Under the pieces are notes generated by a model. The model did no database searches. It saw nothing but the letters and a program-made list of their open reading frames with translations, and was not told where the DNA came from. From Carposina sasakii (taxonomy: Eukaryota > Arthropoda > Insecta > Lepidoptera > Carposinidae): 64,000 nucleotides of DNA. The position numbers were made by a program, and so were the translations under genes. Shown piece after piece: positions 37,080 through 50,700 of the stretch (position 1 is the stretch's first letter; every line of letters begins with the position of its first letter). The stretch is from assembly GCA_014607495.2 (NCBI GenBank), contig CP053154.1, positions 4,898,001 to 4,962,000 on the forward strand, given 5' to 3'.

Positions 37080-37440
37080 AAGGATTCGTCGGGAAAAGCT
37101 GGAAGGGAGCAAGTGTACTTTTCTTGTGAAAATCAAAATTTATTTGTAAATGGCTTGCATGTTTTCTGGTAGATAAGCTATATTTTGTTTACTTGTGATG
37201 TGATTCTAGTGCATGTGCATGGTTTTATACCCATGTAAGCTGAGTAAAACTTCAGTCGGAATACGAACTCTTCATGGGCTCATGTAAGTTGTTACTGCAA
37301 TTATTTTTGATTTTTACTAATTTCACACTCGTTCTTGATGATTTTTCTGACGTTCCATTCATCATCATCCATCATAAAATCAGGATTCATTTGACTAAAG
37401 ACAATAGCTGTAGTTCCCCTTGCCTTTCTTTCGGGTAAAA
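37080..37440 (+). repeat. Dispersed repeat C, copy 3
   Basis: Same order of landmarks as 8501-8896: 'gattcgtcgggaaaagctgg', 'taaatggcttgcatg', 'catgtaagctgagtaaaact', 'catgggctcatgtaagttg' and 'cctttctttcggg'. A further partial copy of its end lies at about 56485-56545. Confidence 0.65.
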
Positions 37441-39443
37441 ACTAATTTTAAAAAATATAAGTTAATAATTCGGCTTCATGAAAAATTAGTAAATTTGCAT
37501 GTGTTCCCCTTGCAGGTAAGCCCTTTCTTTCGGATAAAAACTTGTTCTTGAGATTAATCATTAAAAAATTCAGAAATATTTTAAGAAAAAAGGAGATAAA
37601 CTAAAAAATAAAATAAATAATAATAATTCGATTTTCCACCTATTAATCTAGCTAAAGGTATCTATCCTTTGCCGTCCTATGCTCATAAACTCATAACTAA
37701 GCGTTGCATTGGTCATCATTACCCTGCCTGGTACTCATTTCATGATCTACATAACAAGTAGACATAGGTGATGATAGCCAATGTTACCAATGATAATCAT
37801 AACTCAAAAACAATGCGAATTAGCCCTTTGTTGACTTGTAAATTGCTCAAAAGCATAACCTCACCATACTCCACACGTACATGGGTATTAAGCATTGTTT
37901 TTACTTATCTTCGTAATCGGTAATCTTGCCACGCCTGTACTAACTTCGGTTCACCCAGTTTTCACTTTCTAGTATTTTGGGCATGAGAAGATGTCTTATG
38001 TCATGAAAGTATTGCGTTTTGCCTTGCAATTAAGTAAAAGTGGACGAGTGTGAGAACTACGGGCAGTCGTTGCTCGCTCGTGACCTTTTGCTGATGGGTT
38101 TACGTTTACCTTTGCTGATGGGCTTACGGTTATTGTTGTTACGTTTGTTACGGCTTAATGTAGCGGTTAGGTTTGCAGGTAATGTAATTGCATGAATATA
38201 TAGATACAATTTACAACTTGTTGACAGAAGAATGGCGACGTTATTCCTTACGTTACGTGAAGTTATTCCTTAGGAATAACACCAGCGTTACGCCCAGAAA
38301 GAATGTACCTAGACATCCAAATGTTAGATGATAAATATATGCTTCGGAGTGTAAAGAAAATTTTACGTTGGTTAATAAATCCGTTTGTTGGTCTCCTTCA
38401 TGTCAACAGGTAGTACATAAGTAAGTACATACTCGTATGGCTAAAAAAATTGCATATTTGGACAAATATGGTTCATTTCTGACTCTAATCATCCTAATGA
38501 AAACTAAACATACCTAAAGATTAACGGTGCTGTTAAAACTTCCTTTAATAAAGTTTGAATCTTACGGTTAGCCTTTTGTTAATAACCATAAAAACATAAC
38601 CATCAGCTAAATTACTGTATTATAATAAAATGCATTTGCTTTTACGTAATTGGCCGGCAGCTCGCGATGTCCTTCGTAAAGTATACGTGACATGAACGTA
38701 ATTTCGCTTCAGAAACATTTCACTTTTCTCCAAAGTTATTCAAAAGGTGCACCCGAATGTAAGAGCAAACATAAGGTAACATAGTATTTCGAAATTGCGA
38801 TACGAGTGTGGAATCGTATATTGCTACTTGAGAGTGCCAAATCATGATCTTATTCGTGCGTGAATTTCTAATGTATCTACAAGTACGCTAACTTAAACAG
38901 AATCTTAGAACATGGCTTTATTTATGACTAATGATTTTCATATCTTTGCTAAATTAAACACCAAGATCAATTTAAAAGTATTTACGTACCTACAAAAGCA
39001 CAATAATCTCTTTCCTACCATTTGTGTTTTAAATACGTAAGTACATAGTTAAAAATAAGAGACCTCAATTAGACTTCAGGATCTTGAACAAGAAAAATAA
39101 GCATGAGATCGTTTCAATAAAATTGCGGTATAGGTATAAACTAAGTCAAAATAAGAGCATACAAGTTGTTGTGTTCAGCTTATTAAATTCGTCATATATA
39201 TGTCTTCGTTATCAAAGTTATTGCTTTTTAATTATTTTCAGAAATCGATTGTTATATCGATGTGCTATGAATTAATTGAACTAGAAAGTAGTTGATTCAA
39301 AATTAAACAATGTTGGTAGTATATCCCTACTTTTGACTATATGTACTTACAACATTATCGTTATCTTATCGATCGCAATCTATACAATGTATTTAAGCAA
39401 TTATAATTGCTTCCGTTTTTACTTTCTATAATTATTATACTAC

Positions 39444-39575
39444 TGTCACTACTAACCGAACTTGTACATCTCAACTATACCCTCAAAATTGGTCAGAAGT
39501 GGCACCATGCGGTCCTATCGGCCCTTGGTGCTCTGCCTACCCCGTAAAGGATAAAGGCGTGATTATATGTATGTA
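39444..39575 (+). repeat. SINE-like repeat, second copy
   Basis: Near-identical to 32608-32735: 'ctgtcactactaaccgaact' to 'gataaaggcgtgatta' with a TATG-rich tail. Confidence 0.55.
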
Positions 39576-40287
39576 TAATTATTATGGTATTTATAAAATT
39601 ATTATGGTATTTGTATAATATTTTTTTACACTTATTCGAGTTATCAACATTTTAGTTACTGGTACATGCGTTTTTATCTGTAGTTTTTATATATGTGATA
39701 ATATGAAATTGGTAAGTATACCAAGAGACACTGTTACCAAAACTCTACGCCTAAGATATTCACGTATGTATCTATGTAAAGTTCATATAGAGATGTGATT
39801 GTGTAAAGTCCGATACTACAGCTATTAGTATTCCGTCCTTTGGTAAGTACTCATGACAACAGGTCATGGGACCGGAAGACGGTGACAATCTTAGCAAAAA
39901 CAAATATTGGTGATCCATACCATCAAATGAAAAACATCTCATTTAATCATATCTGAATTAATAATTTGCCATCTTCCGATCGCGTCCATCGTGGTATTAT
40001 GAGAAAAGAGAAAAGTGCAAAGAATGGCGGAATCGTGAGAACACCTCACAATAGCTTCGATATGCCACATGGAGTGTTTCACTGTATTTTCTAAATAATT
40101 ACTAAACGAGTGAAAAATTAACTTATTTTCTTGCTAATCGATATTTCAAGTCTTAATAAAGAACATGACATTGGTCCAGTTTCTTGGTAACTACCTATAC
40201 TCTTACTAGATGTTAGTAGGTTCTTAGGGTTCTAAATCTAAAGTAATAGAAAGATATTAAGTTTAACTTTATTTTTATTTGTTTCAG

Positions 40288-43200
40288 GTATTCCAAATCC
40301 TGCTGGTAGCTGTTATAACAAGGTGTAGATGTGAGCCACCTAGCCAGTACCATGATGGAGCGGCTTCAACGCAATATGGAGATATTTTAAAGCCCCCTCC
40401 TTTACCCCCGCTATCCAACATTCTTCCTGTACCCTTCCACGGCGGTCGGTCACAACGCCAAAATTTAGACCTTGGATACCAATATCCTCCGCCCCCACCT
40501 CCCCCTCCCACTGCTCTTTCTAGTCAACCTACTAATGACTTTAAATTACCAAGCCCATTCTATAAACAATATAATTTCAACTTTGTGCCACCTCCTCAAC
40601 CTTTTAGTACCACTCAATCACCCTCTATCTACAACAAAGTACAAGAGTGGCTTCTTTCATCACAACAACAGCAGCAGCAGCAAAGCGGGTTCAACTCACA
40701 AACCCAATTATACAGTGGTAGCAATAACAATAATATACAATCAGTGAAAAAAGATTGCAATTCCTGCAATTTAGTGCCATGGATACCAGTAATTAGATAT
40801 CTAGGAGCAAAAACGTCTAATCAGAATCAAAATAACTACCCAACTTACGGCCCGCCAAGCCCGACGGCTTATGCCAATACAATGACTGTACCCCAATTCC
40901 AGCCACAGCCCTTCAAATCTCAGGCTCAACTAGTGCCAAGTGCACCACATCAACAATATGGCCCTCCACAACAATTTAACCATGGGGTTGTGAGTTCCAC
41001 TTATGGACCTCCAAGTCCTACCCATCTCGTTGGACTTCCATCTCAAAATCCTTCAGCGTCAACGTATTCATCACCGCTTAGTTCTTTCAGTGCACCTAGT
41101 TCAACTTTCTTCGGACAGTCGCCAATACAACAACCTGATAATAATTATGGAGCCCCGGATCCTGCGTACGGTTTCCCTAGCTCTACATATCGTCCATTTT
41201 CTATATCAACTACGCCATCTTCATCATTATATCAAACACCTCATCCTCTCACGTCAACGTATTTACCTGTGACTGGAAACTTCGAGGCAACAATTTTAAA
41301 TAATGAATTTTCTTCAATAAATGATGACGTTTTGGAAAAAGATATAGGGCCACTTAGTGAACTAGAATTACCAAAAGTTAATTCACCAGCATCGTTTAAG
41401 AACTCTTATGGTGTTCCCATAAGCAATGAATATGCTTTAAATGTCCCTTATTCAGTGTCAGCTACTGCTGCGGCAGCTGAATCAATAAAAGTAAATACTG
41501 AAGTTTTACCTACAGATTTCAAGAAAACTTCAATACCTAATGAATCTTTGGCTTTAGCTAACCCAGCGCCATTTAGTCTGAATAGAGGTCGCAATATACA
41601 TACTCTACAGCCAGTAGCATTGCCTAATTTAAGTGTGTCACCATTACCACCTATTTTTAATGCTCGGCCATTTAGACCGGTTGATTCTTCAAAGCTTGTA
41701 ACGAATTTAATTCAAGGAATTAATTTTAAGTTGCAACAAGTTGCAAATAATGTAAATATAGCGCAAAGTGTTCCAGTAGCAGAGTTCACGCACTCTATCG
41801 ATTATCCGGCTACTGTCATACAGTCACCTGTAATAGATATAGACGCCACGAAAAACCGTTCAAAATCTTACAGAAATATTATTAATGGACATGTAGTTGA
41901 CGATTACCGAGATATAACATCACAAGCATCTGAAGATCATTTGGAAGCAACTAAATCTAATCAAGACATTAGCTTTGAAACTACTGGTGGTGATTTTGAG
42001 AATGTCTTATATGATTCTATTCCATCCGATTTTAAAACAAAATTGAATGATAAAGCAAATCACAAATTTGCAGATTTGCGAGGATTAAAAGAAAAAGATA
42101 TTGACAAGTATCGCACTGAAGGCAATCTTCAAAATATAGATTCACCTCTTTTATATCTAAAACCAAGTGCACCACACAAAACCTTTGGTGACTTTATTTT
42201 GGCCGTAACCACAGCAGCAAATATCAAAGAATATGAAATGTATGATGAGATACCAACTACACCTTTACCACCTACGCTTACTAGTTGGGACGAAAGTAGA
42301 AATGACTACAGTATTGGGATAGCACCACCACCATCAGCTAAAGAACACAACGAAAAGCCTAAAATAGTTCAAATTATAGTACCATATACAACTGGAAAAA
42401 ATAAAGAAGAAAGCAACTATGATATTAGTCAACTCCAAAAGCACTGGGAGCCAATTTCGGAAGATGAATATAAACCCAGAAAAGTTGCCGAAAGCCATAC
42501 TACGAGTGAACCCACTACAGAAGAAGCCCCATACTCTACAACATATAGCTATTCATCTCAAACATTAAACACTCCAGCAATTTTGAACGATCTATACGAC
42601 GTAAAAGAGCCTCCATTTGATATAGTCAAACTTCAACACAATATTGATGATTGGACGGAGCAAGAATATTCTAATCACTATCGAAAAACAAATAAAAATC
42701 GAAGCAATGGAAAACACTCTAAACAGATTCCTGATGAATATCTAACAACAAACATTCCGGAACGAAATTTCGTAACCGTTCCAACAACCTTTGATTTGTA
42801 CGATCATGAAGGAGCTAGTACTAATGACCATACCGTAGAAGAAAAACACAAAATAAACACTAAACCTAGAAAAGAATACAACACCATAGAGAGAACGAAG
42901 AATAAATTTACTAGCGGTAAACATGATGAGCAAGGGGAAAAATCAAAACTGCACATATATACAGCAGCTTCATCTTTTCGTACATCCACTGTTGTTACTC
43001 CTACATTGACACCTCCTCCTTGGAGTCATATAGAGACATCTATTTCTCCACTAACTAAAGAGAAGGTATACGTGGTCACGTCTAAGCCATGGAGAGAAAA
43101 AGAGAACCAAACTAATGAATTCGATGCGTCTTTCGAATCAAAAAGGAAAAACAACGACAATGATGGATCTGTCTCAGATAGTTTTCTATTTAAATCACCT

Positions 43201-43480
43201 AGGTGGCCTAACAGGCCATCATTTAATTCTGCCGAAGACACAGAACCAGTGAATTCAGATTCTTTATATGGGTTCTCCAGAAATTGGCATCAAAGAAGTA
43301 AGAAGATTACATTCTAATGCTAAGGTGGTTCATTTTAAATTATAACTCTTATATTATGTTTTTTTTTGCTTTTCAGTAAATTCCTTGGAAAGTCGGTTAC
43401 GAGAAACAAGAAATGCGACGCTACCTGAAGGTTCTGAACAGCAAAATATGTCTAAGGAAGAGGTTCTAATAATAAACTAA
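40288..43480 (+). CDS. Large secreted Pro/Gln/YGPP-rich extracellular protein (main exon plus 3' exon)
   Basis: The acceptor TTTGTTTCAG precedes 40288. A single exon of 3010 bp runs to 43297, then a 79-bp GT-AG intron and exon 43377-43480 (ending EEVLIIN). With the proposed first exon the protein is 1042 residues; if the last intron is retained the frame stops at 43317. The start VFQILLVAVITRCRC is a signal-peptide core. Next come Pro runs (PPPLPPL, eight consecutive Pro), a Gln run (SSQQQQQQQ), a conserved-looking KKDCNSCNLVPWIPVI with the only CxxC after the signal, and repeated YGPPSP/YGPPQQ/YGAPDPAYGFP motifs that resemble resilin- or extensin-like cuticle repeats. The C-terminal half is low-complexity, Thr/Ser/Asp/Lys-rich and likely disordered. 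No enzyme domain. Probable extracellular matrix or cuticle protein (inference); no named family is assigned. Confidence 0.75.
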
Positions 43481-44058
43481 CTTATTTACATTACTTTTTA
43501 ACTATTAAGTATGTATAGGTATATCGTATTAACATTCTCCAAAGGGATTTAGGATTAAAATATCTTGTTTTTGGTTCAGTTTTTAACTATCTACTGACAT
43601 AAATATTTCAAAAACATAAGAAGAGGAAGGAATCCTCTATTTGGTTATTGGTTTTAAGCATGATAGTCACGATGATCATAAATTGTCTCTGACTGAAGAA
43701 CTGGTGAAAGTGGTGAATAATATTTTAATATGTTCACTATTGTGTATGTATTAATAAATTCTCTTTCACTTGTAATGCACTATACAAAATAAAATGCACC
43801 ATACACAATACTTACACTCTACATGTCCATAGGTTAATTATCTACAGGAGTGTAACAGAAAGGGTATGTTAAACGAAAAGCTATGTAAACAGCCCACTAT
43901 GGGAAACCTATTTCCAAAATTTTAGACCCGAAATCACATGTTTATTTTTCAAGATTGTATGAACATTCCGGAGTTGTTTAGAATTCTTTAGGAATTCTCG
44001 AGTCTGAAATTTTGTGGGTAGGTTCCCTTTATTGCGATATTTTATGATATTTTATTAT

Positions 44059-44385
44059 ATGTTTTTTTGTGGCCACCTTTAACGAAGGGTACGGAAAAAT
44101 AAACATGCGATTTCGAGTCTGTCTTTTTTTTTTTTTTTTTTATACAAAATTGACCTAGTCCCACACTAAGATCCCTAAGGTCTTGTTGTGCAACGGTATA
44201 GAAAGTTCCCGTAGAATTTAAAGTGTCCAGTATTTATGCTAGTTTTTTCATAAACAAATATTAATTATTTCTCATGAAAAATCTTGCTACGCGCGTCTGT
44301 GTGCATTTATGCAGAAAAACGCAGCTTTTCTAATATTTTGGACCCTTAGTACATAATCTCGTAGTTTTGTTACAAAAATCACCTT
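44059..44385 (+). mobile_element. MITE family A, copy with internal insertion
   Basis: Starts 'gtttttttgtggccaccttt' and carries 'gtgcatttatgcagaaaaac', but the middle (about 44095-44200) is foreign, with a T18 run and a 'ctaaggtcttgttgtgcaac' fragment. It faces the copy at 44413, making a large imperfect inverted repeat just 3' of the YGPP-rich gene. Confidence 0.6.
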
Positions 44386-44412
44386 AGCTTTTCGTAACTC
44401 TTTTGGTATATA

Positions 44413-44798
44413 CAAGGTGATTTTTGGTCGTCAACGTTCCCGAAAACTACGGAATCTCCTCATCATCACGATCATTTTTCTCCATGGAAGTATGCCTGGG
44501 AAGTGTCTGATTTCCAAGATATTGGGGTCCAAAGTTGAGTAAATAGACTGCGTTTTTCTGCATAAATGCACACAGACGCGCGTAGCAAGATTTTTTCATG
44601 AGAAATAATTAATATTTGTTTATGAAAAAACTAGCATAAATACTGGACACTTTAAATTTCGCCCGATCAAATAATTAAAAAAAAAAATCAAAAAAATTTA
44701 CATTGTTTCCCAGCATTTTTTTGGCATAAACTTACTCTATTTGATGTAGGTATAGAGTACGTACCCTTTGTTAAGGGTGGCAACGACAAAACACCCTG
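44413..44798 (-). mobile_element. MITE family A, inverted copy
   Basis: Bounded by CAAGGTG and CACCCTG with TATA on both sides. The interior includes 'ttggtcgtcaacgttcccga', 'actgcgtttttctgcataaa' and 'aagggtggcaacgac'. Near full length. Confidence 0.7.
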
Positions 44799-44861
44799 TA
44801 TATAAAAATCAATACCACTTTTAGTATTATAATAATATTATGTCTCAATTTTTCAAACCAG

Positions 44862-44953
44862 CTTCAATGACTGTGGATGATAAGGTTTTGACTGAAGACA
44901 CTCATGATCTAAAAACTCAAGTTCCAATTGATTTAGAAATTAATCTAACTTAA
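44862..44953 (+). CDS. Possible alternative last exon of the YGPP-rich gene
   Basis: After the acceptor TTTTTCAAACCAG, a 30-codon open frame reads SMTVDDKVLTEDTHDLKTQV and ends in TAA. Its required phase (two bases completing a codon) matches the donor at 43297. It is acidic and polar like the end of the main protein. A third option, an acceptor at 45184 followed by GTTTAEVRET-stop, fits a weak donor after 43462. Confidence 0.3.
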
Positions 44954-45217
44954 GGAAATAACATAATAAATTACCTATGGCTAGCTGTGTAAAGTTTGAA
45001 ATTGATCCGTAGAAGAAATATTTATCTTTCAAGCTTTTCCAAATTGATTACCTACTTAGAGAAAAAAAAAACATTTATATACTTAGGTACCTACATATTA
45101 ATAATTTTATAATACCTACATTTTGTTTATTACTTGTTTATAAAGAAAACAAATATGTCTTGATAAATAATATTGTATTTCTAGGGTACAACGACTGCAG
45201 AAGTTCGTGAAACCTGA

Positions 45218-46920
45218 ACACAACCTGAACGACTGCGACGCAAATGAAACTAGGACGAAAAAGCTAACACGAAAACCAAGGAAAATGTATATTTTTCAGT
45301 GAGTGGTAACAGTGAAGTGAAAATATGTGAATGTGTGTGACGCAAATTAATGCGAAAAACTGAAAATTATATATATACTGAAATAAGCTCTACCTACCTA
45401 CGTCTTGTTTTACCGAAGGATGAAATTGTCGTTTAATTTTAAAGGTGCCTTTAAACTATTTTTCCTATATACTTCCTTTTAACTCAAGTCTTGGTAGGTC
45501 ACAAGAAGTGTTTTAGATGAAGAAAAACCCGATAAGTTTGAGTGAAAATATTATAATAATTAGAAATCTTACGACGTTTGGTTTTCTCTCAGAATATTTA
45601 AAATTATTAAATTATATTTCAAAATTACCATCTACCGGGGGGTGCCCAGAATGATGACAGCATTGCCTCATTGTACAAGTATGGTCATGCTATTTTTTGG
45701 GGGTAAAATCGATCTGCGTTCGTCGCGTGATCTTCGCGGGGTCTTTTAGAAAATTTCCGGTAGAGGCTATATTATTTTTTTTTTAAATAAATTGTATAGA
45801 AACTATTACCTTATTGTCTTCATACATTAGCCTGTACTATAGTAAATAGTGGCTTTCTGTATTTCTTTTTATGTATTAAAATCAGAGCAAATTAAAAAGG
45901 TTACCAGAATCTTTCGTATTCTTTTTAATTTGACCGGTATAGTTTTAAGATTTCATTTAGGTTAGTACCAATTAGATTGAACCAAAATAGTTTTAAAATA
46001 CAATCATTATATTAAATATATTATTATATCGTCTCCATTGTCAGCAATATGATAAGCCTGACCCGTGCCCGTAGCGTATTTTGTTGCTAAATACGCTACG
46101 GGCACGGGTCATGCGACAATAATTGTACATTACCAATATTGTACAATATTCTATAATCGCTTTTAAAATTCGTATTACTTCTTTGCTTTTGCAGATTCGT
46201 ACGTAATCAGCCTACGGTTTTCTATCAATATCATTTTGAAAACATGAAAAAATAAAAAATACACATGCTAATGCAACCTTTGTCAAATATTTAACATTTT
46301 CATCTAAAGCTGTCACACAACTTTGATTTGGTTGTAGCATAGATTGCAAAACTGATATTATATTTTGCGCCATTATTTGATTTAGGGTTGATTTTTTCCA
46401 ATGATGAGATAGCCTATCTGAAGGATAAAGTTGATGCTGTTTTTCTTTATAACTTGATCAATATTGAGACTAATCAACTTTATCTTTCAATAGGCTATTT
46501 GGCCGTTAAAGAAAAATGGCAGTGTAAAAAAACGAAGAATCTTAAGCGAAATGCTATGGAAATAGCACCCATCTACAAAATTTTAGACTCGAAATCACAT
46601 CTTTATTTCTTTATCTAGAGAATTTTTAAATAACTAAGGAATGATGAGGTTTTTGTGAATAAGTTCTCTATATCGGTATAGTGTGGATATTTTCATAGTA
46701 ATTAGCTTGAAAACCCCTATGTTACACCTTATATATAGGTAAATACTGATATATTTTATTAACTTTTATAGTATATAATTTTGCCTATTTGTATATAGTT
46801 CTGGTATATTTGTAATGAAAATGGTATGATAATTACCAGATAAAAGGAAAATATTATTTCCTTAGTTGCTTGGTTCATTGTATTTTTTACGTACAAAAAC
46901 CTACCATTTAGCCAATTACC
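45218..46920. other. Non-coding interval with a GC-rich perfect hairpin
   Basis: No supportable exon. At 46060-46110 a 22-bp perfect inverted repeat (GACCCGTGCCCGTAGCGTAT plus two bases) has a 7-bp loop and stands out from its AT-rich surroundings. Imperfect outer arms 'attgtc...gcgacaat' suggest a tiny foldback element of about 85 bp. The 76-codon frame at 46388-46618 has no support. Confidence 0.6.
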
Positions 46921-46923
46921 ATA

Positions 46924-47262
46924 CAGGATGTTTTTTCGTTGCCACCCTTAACGAAGGGTACGTACTCTATACATCAAATAAAGTAAGTTTAAACCGAAAA
47001 AAATTATGGGAAAAGATGTAAAAAAAAATAGTATTTGTGGTAGTTTTTTTCATAGACAGATATTAATTATTTCTCGTAAAAAAAAATTGCTACAGGCGTC
47101 AATGTGCATTTATGCAGAAAAACGCAGTCTATTTACTCAACTTTTGACCCTAATATTTTGGAAACCAGACACTTCCCAGGTATGCTTCCATGGAGAAAAA
47201 TGATCGTGATGATGAGGAGATTCCGTAGTTTTCGGGAACGTTGACGACCAAAAATCATCCTG
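46924..47262 (+). mobile_element. MITE family A, copy
   Basis: Bounded by CAGGATG and CATCCTG with ATA/TATA flanks; the interior is collinear with the copy at 2814-3196. The 65-codon open frame inside is part of the element. Confidence 0.7.
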
Positions 47263-47714
47263 TATAATATGTATTAATTTACTTACTTATGCATTTGTGT
47301 GTTCTGTAAAATGTAATAACAATGTGTTGTAAATATTATGAACAATATTGTACATAAATAAAAAGCCGATTTAATATTTTTGTGATTTCATTTGATGAAA
47401 TAAAAAATATATAGCTCATTTCAGTATAAGAAAAGAACAACATGTAGGTATCTGAACTAGTATTTAAAGCAGCAAAAATATTGTGGTTAGGTATGAAGTA
47501 CCACACCAATTCTCCCTGGTGTAAAGGAGAAAATTCACATACCTATACAGCTATATATTTTCAATATCTACCTATTGGACGTAAATTTTTTGGCGTTCTT
47601 TTATCTCTAGGTATAGGTACTATTATATTATCACTGTGAGATATGAGCATTACGTCGTTAAATATTAGTCAGTTCAAAATATCACACACATTTTTTTTGT
47701 AAAAAATTCAATTG

Positions 47715-47720
47715 TTTAAT
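47715..47720 (-). promoter_or_regulatory. Probable poly(A) signal ATTAAA of the transporter gene
   Basis: ATTAAA on the minus strand, 45 bp after the transporter stop codon. It is the best candidate, as no AATAAA is nearer on that strand. Confidence 0.4.
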
Positions 47721-47764
47721 AAAGCTATCAAAACCACAGTTAATATGTCTCAAAAGTTTCAGCA

Positions 47765-50700
47765 CTAAGCGACTCCATTGCTTTCTTTATGATCCTCGTC
47801 TACGTTTCTGCTCTTTAGCCTGAAGTATAAAAACTCGGCGCTCCATAGAACCACTGTAATCATGGTGACTGCATTCAGCAAAATTATTGGCAGTTGGTAA
47901 GAACCCGATGATTGCCGAATGCGACCTGTAAAAAACAATTTCTAGATTAGTACCCAGTCCACCAGTCCCACACTTTAATTAGGTACTTAGTAGTTGGTCC
48001 CTTACTTTATTTCATTACTGCGGAAAAAGAAAATAATGTACTTACCTACCAACTTAAACATTACGAGTATCAAAATAAAGGTTGGGCCGCGAGCTAGATC
48101 TAGAACCCTATTTCTATCTGGAAAGCAATAGGAAGGAATGCGTAATCGATTGCGTCAATCGGTAGTTAACTGTTTGATAAGCTCATCTGACTTTCAGATC
48201 TCATGGACCCAAAGTTTCAAGGGTAAACCCGATGTATACAAAATATATTTCTTTTTCAAAAAAATTTGACGAAAATCATGGGCTAGTAAAACATTTTAAA
48301 TTTTTTCATACACATTTCCTTGTTTATGATTAGCTAACTTATTCAGGCTTAAAAAACATTACAGATGTTGGATATTTTTTTCATTATCTATAACATCTTT
48401 TTTCAGTAATATAGGTAAAAAATAGTGATAACGTACCCTCCTATAGAGATAAGGCCGCAATTCCCTTATCGTTATTGAGAAATGATTACACGGTGTTATG
48501 TTCCCGTTATCATCAATATGTGTCTGCTTGTAAGTCTATACTTTGAATATAATAATCAACAAATTAAAAGGTTATGATTCCTTTACATGCCTTATACATG
48601 TAGGTAAGTACAATAACTATATTGATGCGTTTAAAGTATTTTTGGAATTAAAATTGCAAAAGTCGATAATAAAAATTAGACAAAAAGCTCTGAGACTTTG
48701 AGAACTAAATCGAATCAAATAATCGAATAGGTACAAAAGGTATTTGGGAATCTATCGCAATAACGTATAGAATAGTTACATTTAATATATGTCATATTCA
48801 CATAAATTCAACAGCAGGGTCGCCGTATTGTGCAGTTTCAGAGCAGTCCAAGAATTAACGAGGTTAAATCACTCCAAGAATTAAGGAGTAAGTACAAGTT
48901 GAGTTAAATGTTATTTTACCTATCATACGTTATTACCTAAAAGGGTTCCAATAGAAATGATGACCAGTCCGCTGAAGAACATCTGTATTCCTGACGCGTA
49001 AGGTAATCTCTCCAATGGCACATAACTCGGTATAACAACGTTCATATACACAGTCCTCACTCCCTTGGTGATTCCTATAGCCAGTGCCAGAAACAGCATC
49101 CCAGTGTATGATGTTGTAAACAGTATCACTGAAATAGAATTAATTAATTAAACTGATAGATAATGATTTTAGGTACCTACTTCATAATTTATACCTATGT
49201 ACTGGAGCTAAGGTGAAAGTAAATATTTTCTTTCAATGAGATAATCGTGGAAAATTTAAATCTGCATTTACGAACACACTTACTTAAATATTTAAAAGAA
49301 CATGGCCAGTTATATTAGTATTGTTAAACTAGAATATCGTTAACAAAGTTATGCCTGTATAATGTAGCTATAACGAAACGATGAAGAGTTTGAAAGAGTT
49401 AGAACAATGAGGAGTTTGGTTAGATTATGAAATAACAAGAATGAAGAACGCATTATATGCATTTGCGGGATATCTTATTAGAACAGACCTACGTACAAAA
49501 ATATAGTCATCTATCACTACAATTGTAACTAGTGATACCAGCTGAGAAATTGTGACTTTATTCATCGTACCTATCTATTTCCTTTTATCAGTGTTGATTG
49601 TGTAGGCAAATACGCACAATTTATAGGACGAACGACAAAGTTGAATGACATCGACACAGATCTATATCGGTATATGTATAGGTATAGTGCATGCATACTA
49701 AAAACCTTCTCTTACTAGGTATACCACCTTGTAATTTGCACCAAAGGAATAATCTTAATTACGGTTTGTATATTTTGAAATTATGTACATACAATATACT
49801 GGGGTCGTATTATGAGCTCTTATTCCCAGGCACTTTTCGGCGGCGTAAAGTGAACTGCCTGGCAAGGCTGTGTTTCCGAAATAGGGTGGACAGAACTGCA
49901 GGATCATAAAGATGTACCATTGAGCAAAATGGTTGTAGAAAATATATTTGATTGAATCGTACTTACTGCTTCTTGTAAAGACGATTATAATTAAGCTGAC
50001 CATATACATGACTCGTGGGGGTTTATGGCACCATTCTCCTACGAAAGGAGCGACGAGTCTAAACAAAGTGTCCGAAAATCCAATTACAGACATTACTACT
50101 GCAATCTGACCTGTTTCAAACTCCAATAAATCTTTCAGTATAATTGGCAGTAGCAGGGAAAAGTTGGTTTCCACACAGGAAGCTACTGACAGTCCCACTA
50201 AAATATTCACAAATATAGGATCCCTTAGTAGAGTGAGATCAAAAAAATTTACAATTTCTTTAAAGCATCCAATTGACTCCTCTTTTTTTTCTTCGGCTGG
50301 TACTTCTTTACCGACTTTTTTCTTAACCTGTTCTGATTCGGTAAATATATTAATAGAGCTCCCTAGATTTATTTCTTGAGATTCCCACCATTTGTATTGA
50401 GCCACAGATAAAGGTGGTTCAGGAGATTTTTTTCTTATATCGGGATGTGAAATTGCATTCCTTGTTTGGAGACTTGATGAACTTGCTAAAGATCGCATCG
50501 ATAAACTTTTTGGATGTACCACACTGTCATCTGTAGACGCATCTAACTGTAAAGATGTAATTTCTGAAAATCAATTGGAAAACACTTTTTGATTAATTAC
50601 TTTTCAAAACACACTTTTAATATTGTAGAGCTAGGTTGCTAGCCCATTGCTTATTTCATTTCAGTGCAAGATTCGTTTTTTTTTAATTGTTGTCAAAATT

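Noticed and set aside
40284..43241. Several antisense or out-of-frame open frames within the YGPP-rich exon
   Set aside because: They arise from the low-complexity codon content of the real frame (for example poly-Gly opposite poly-Pro).
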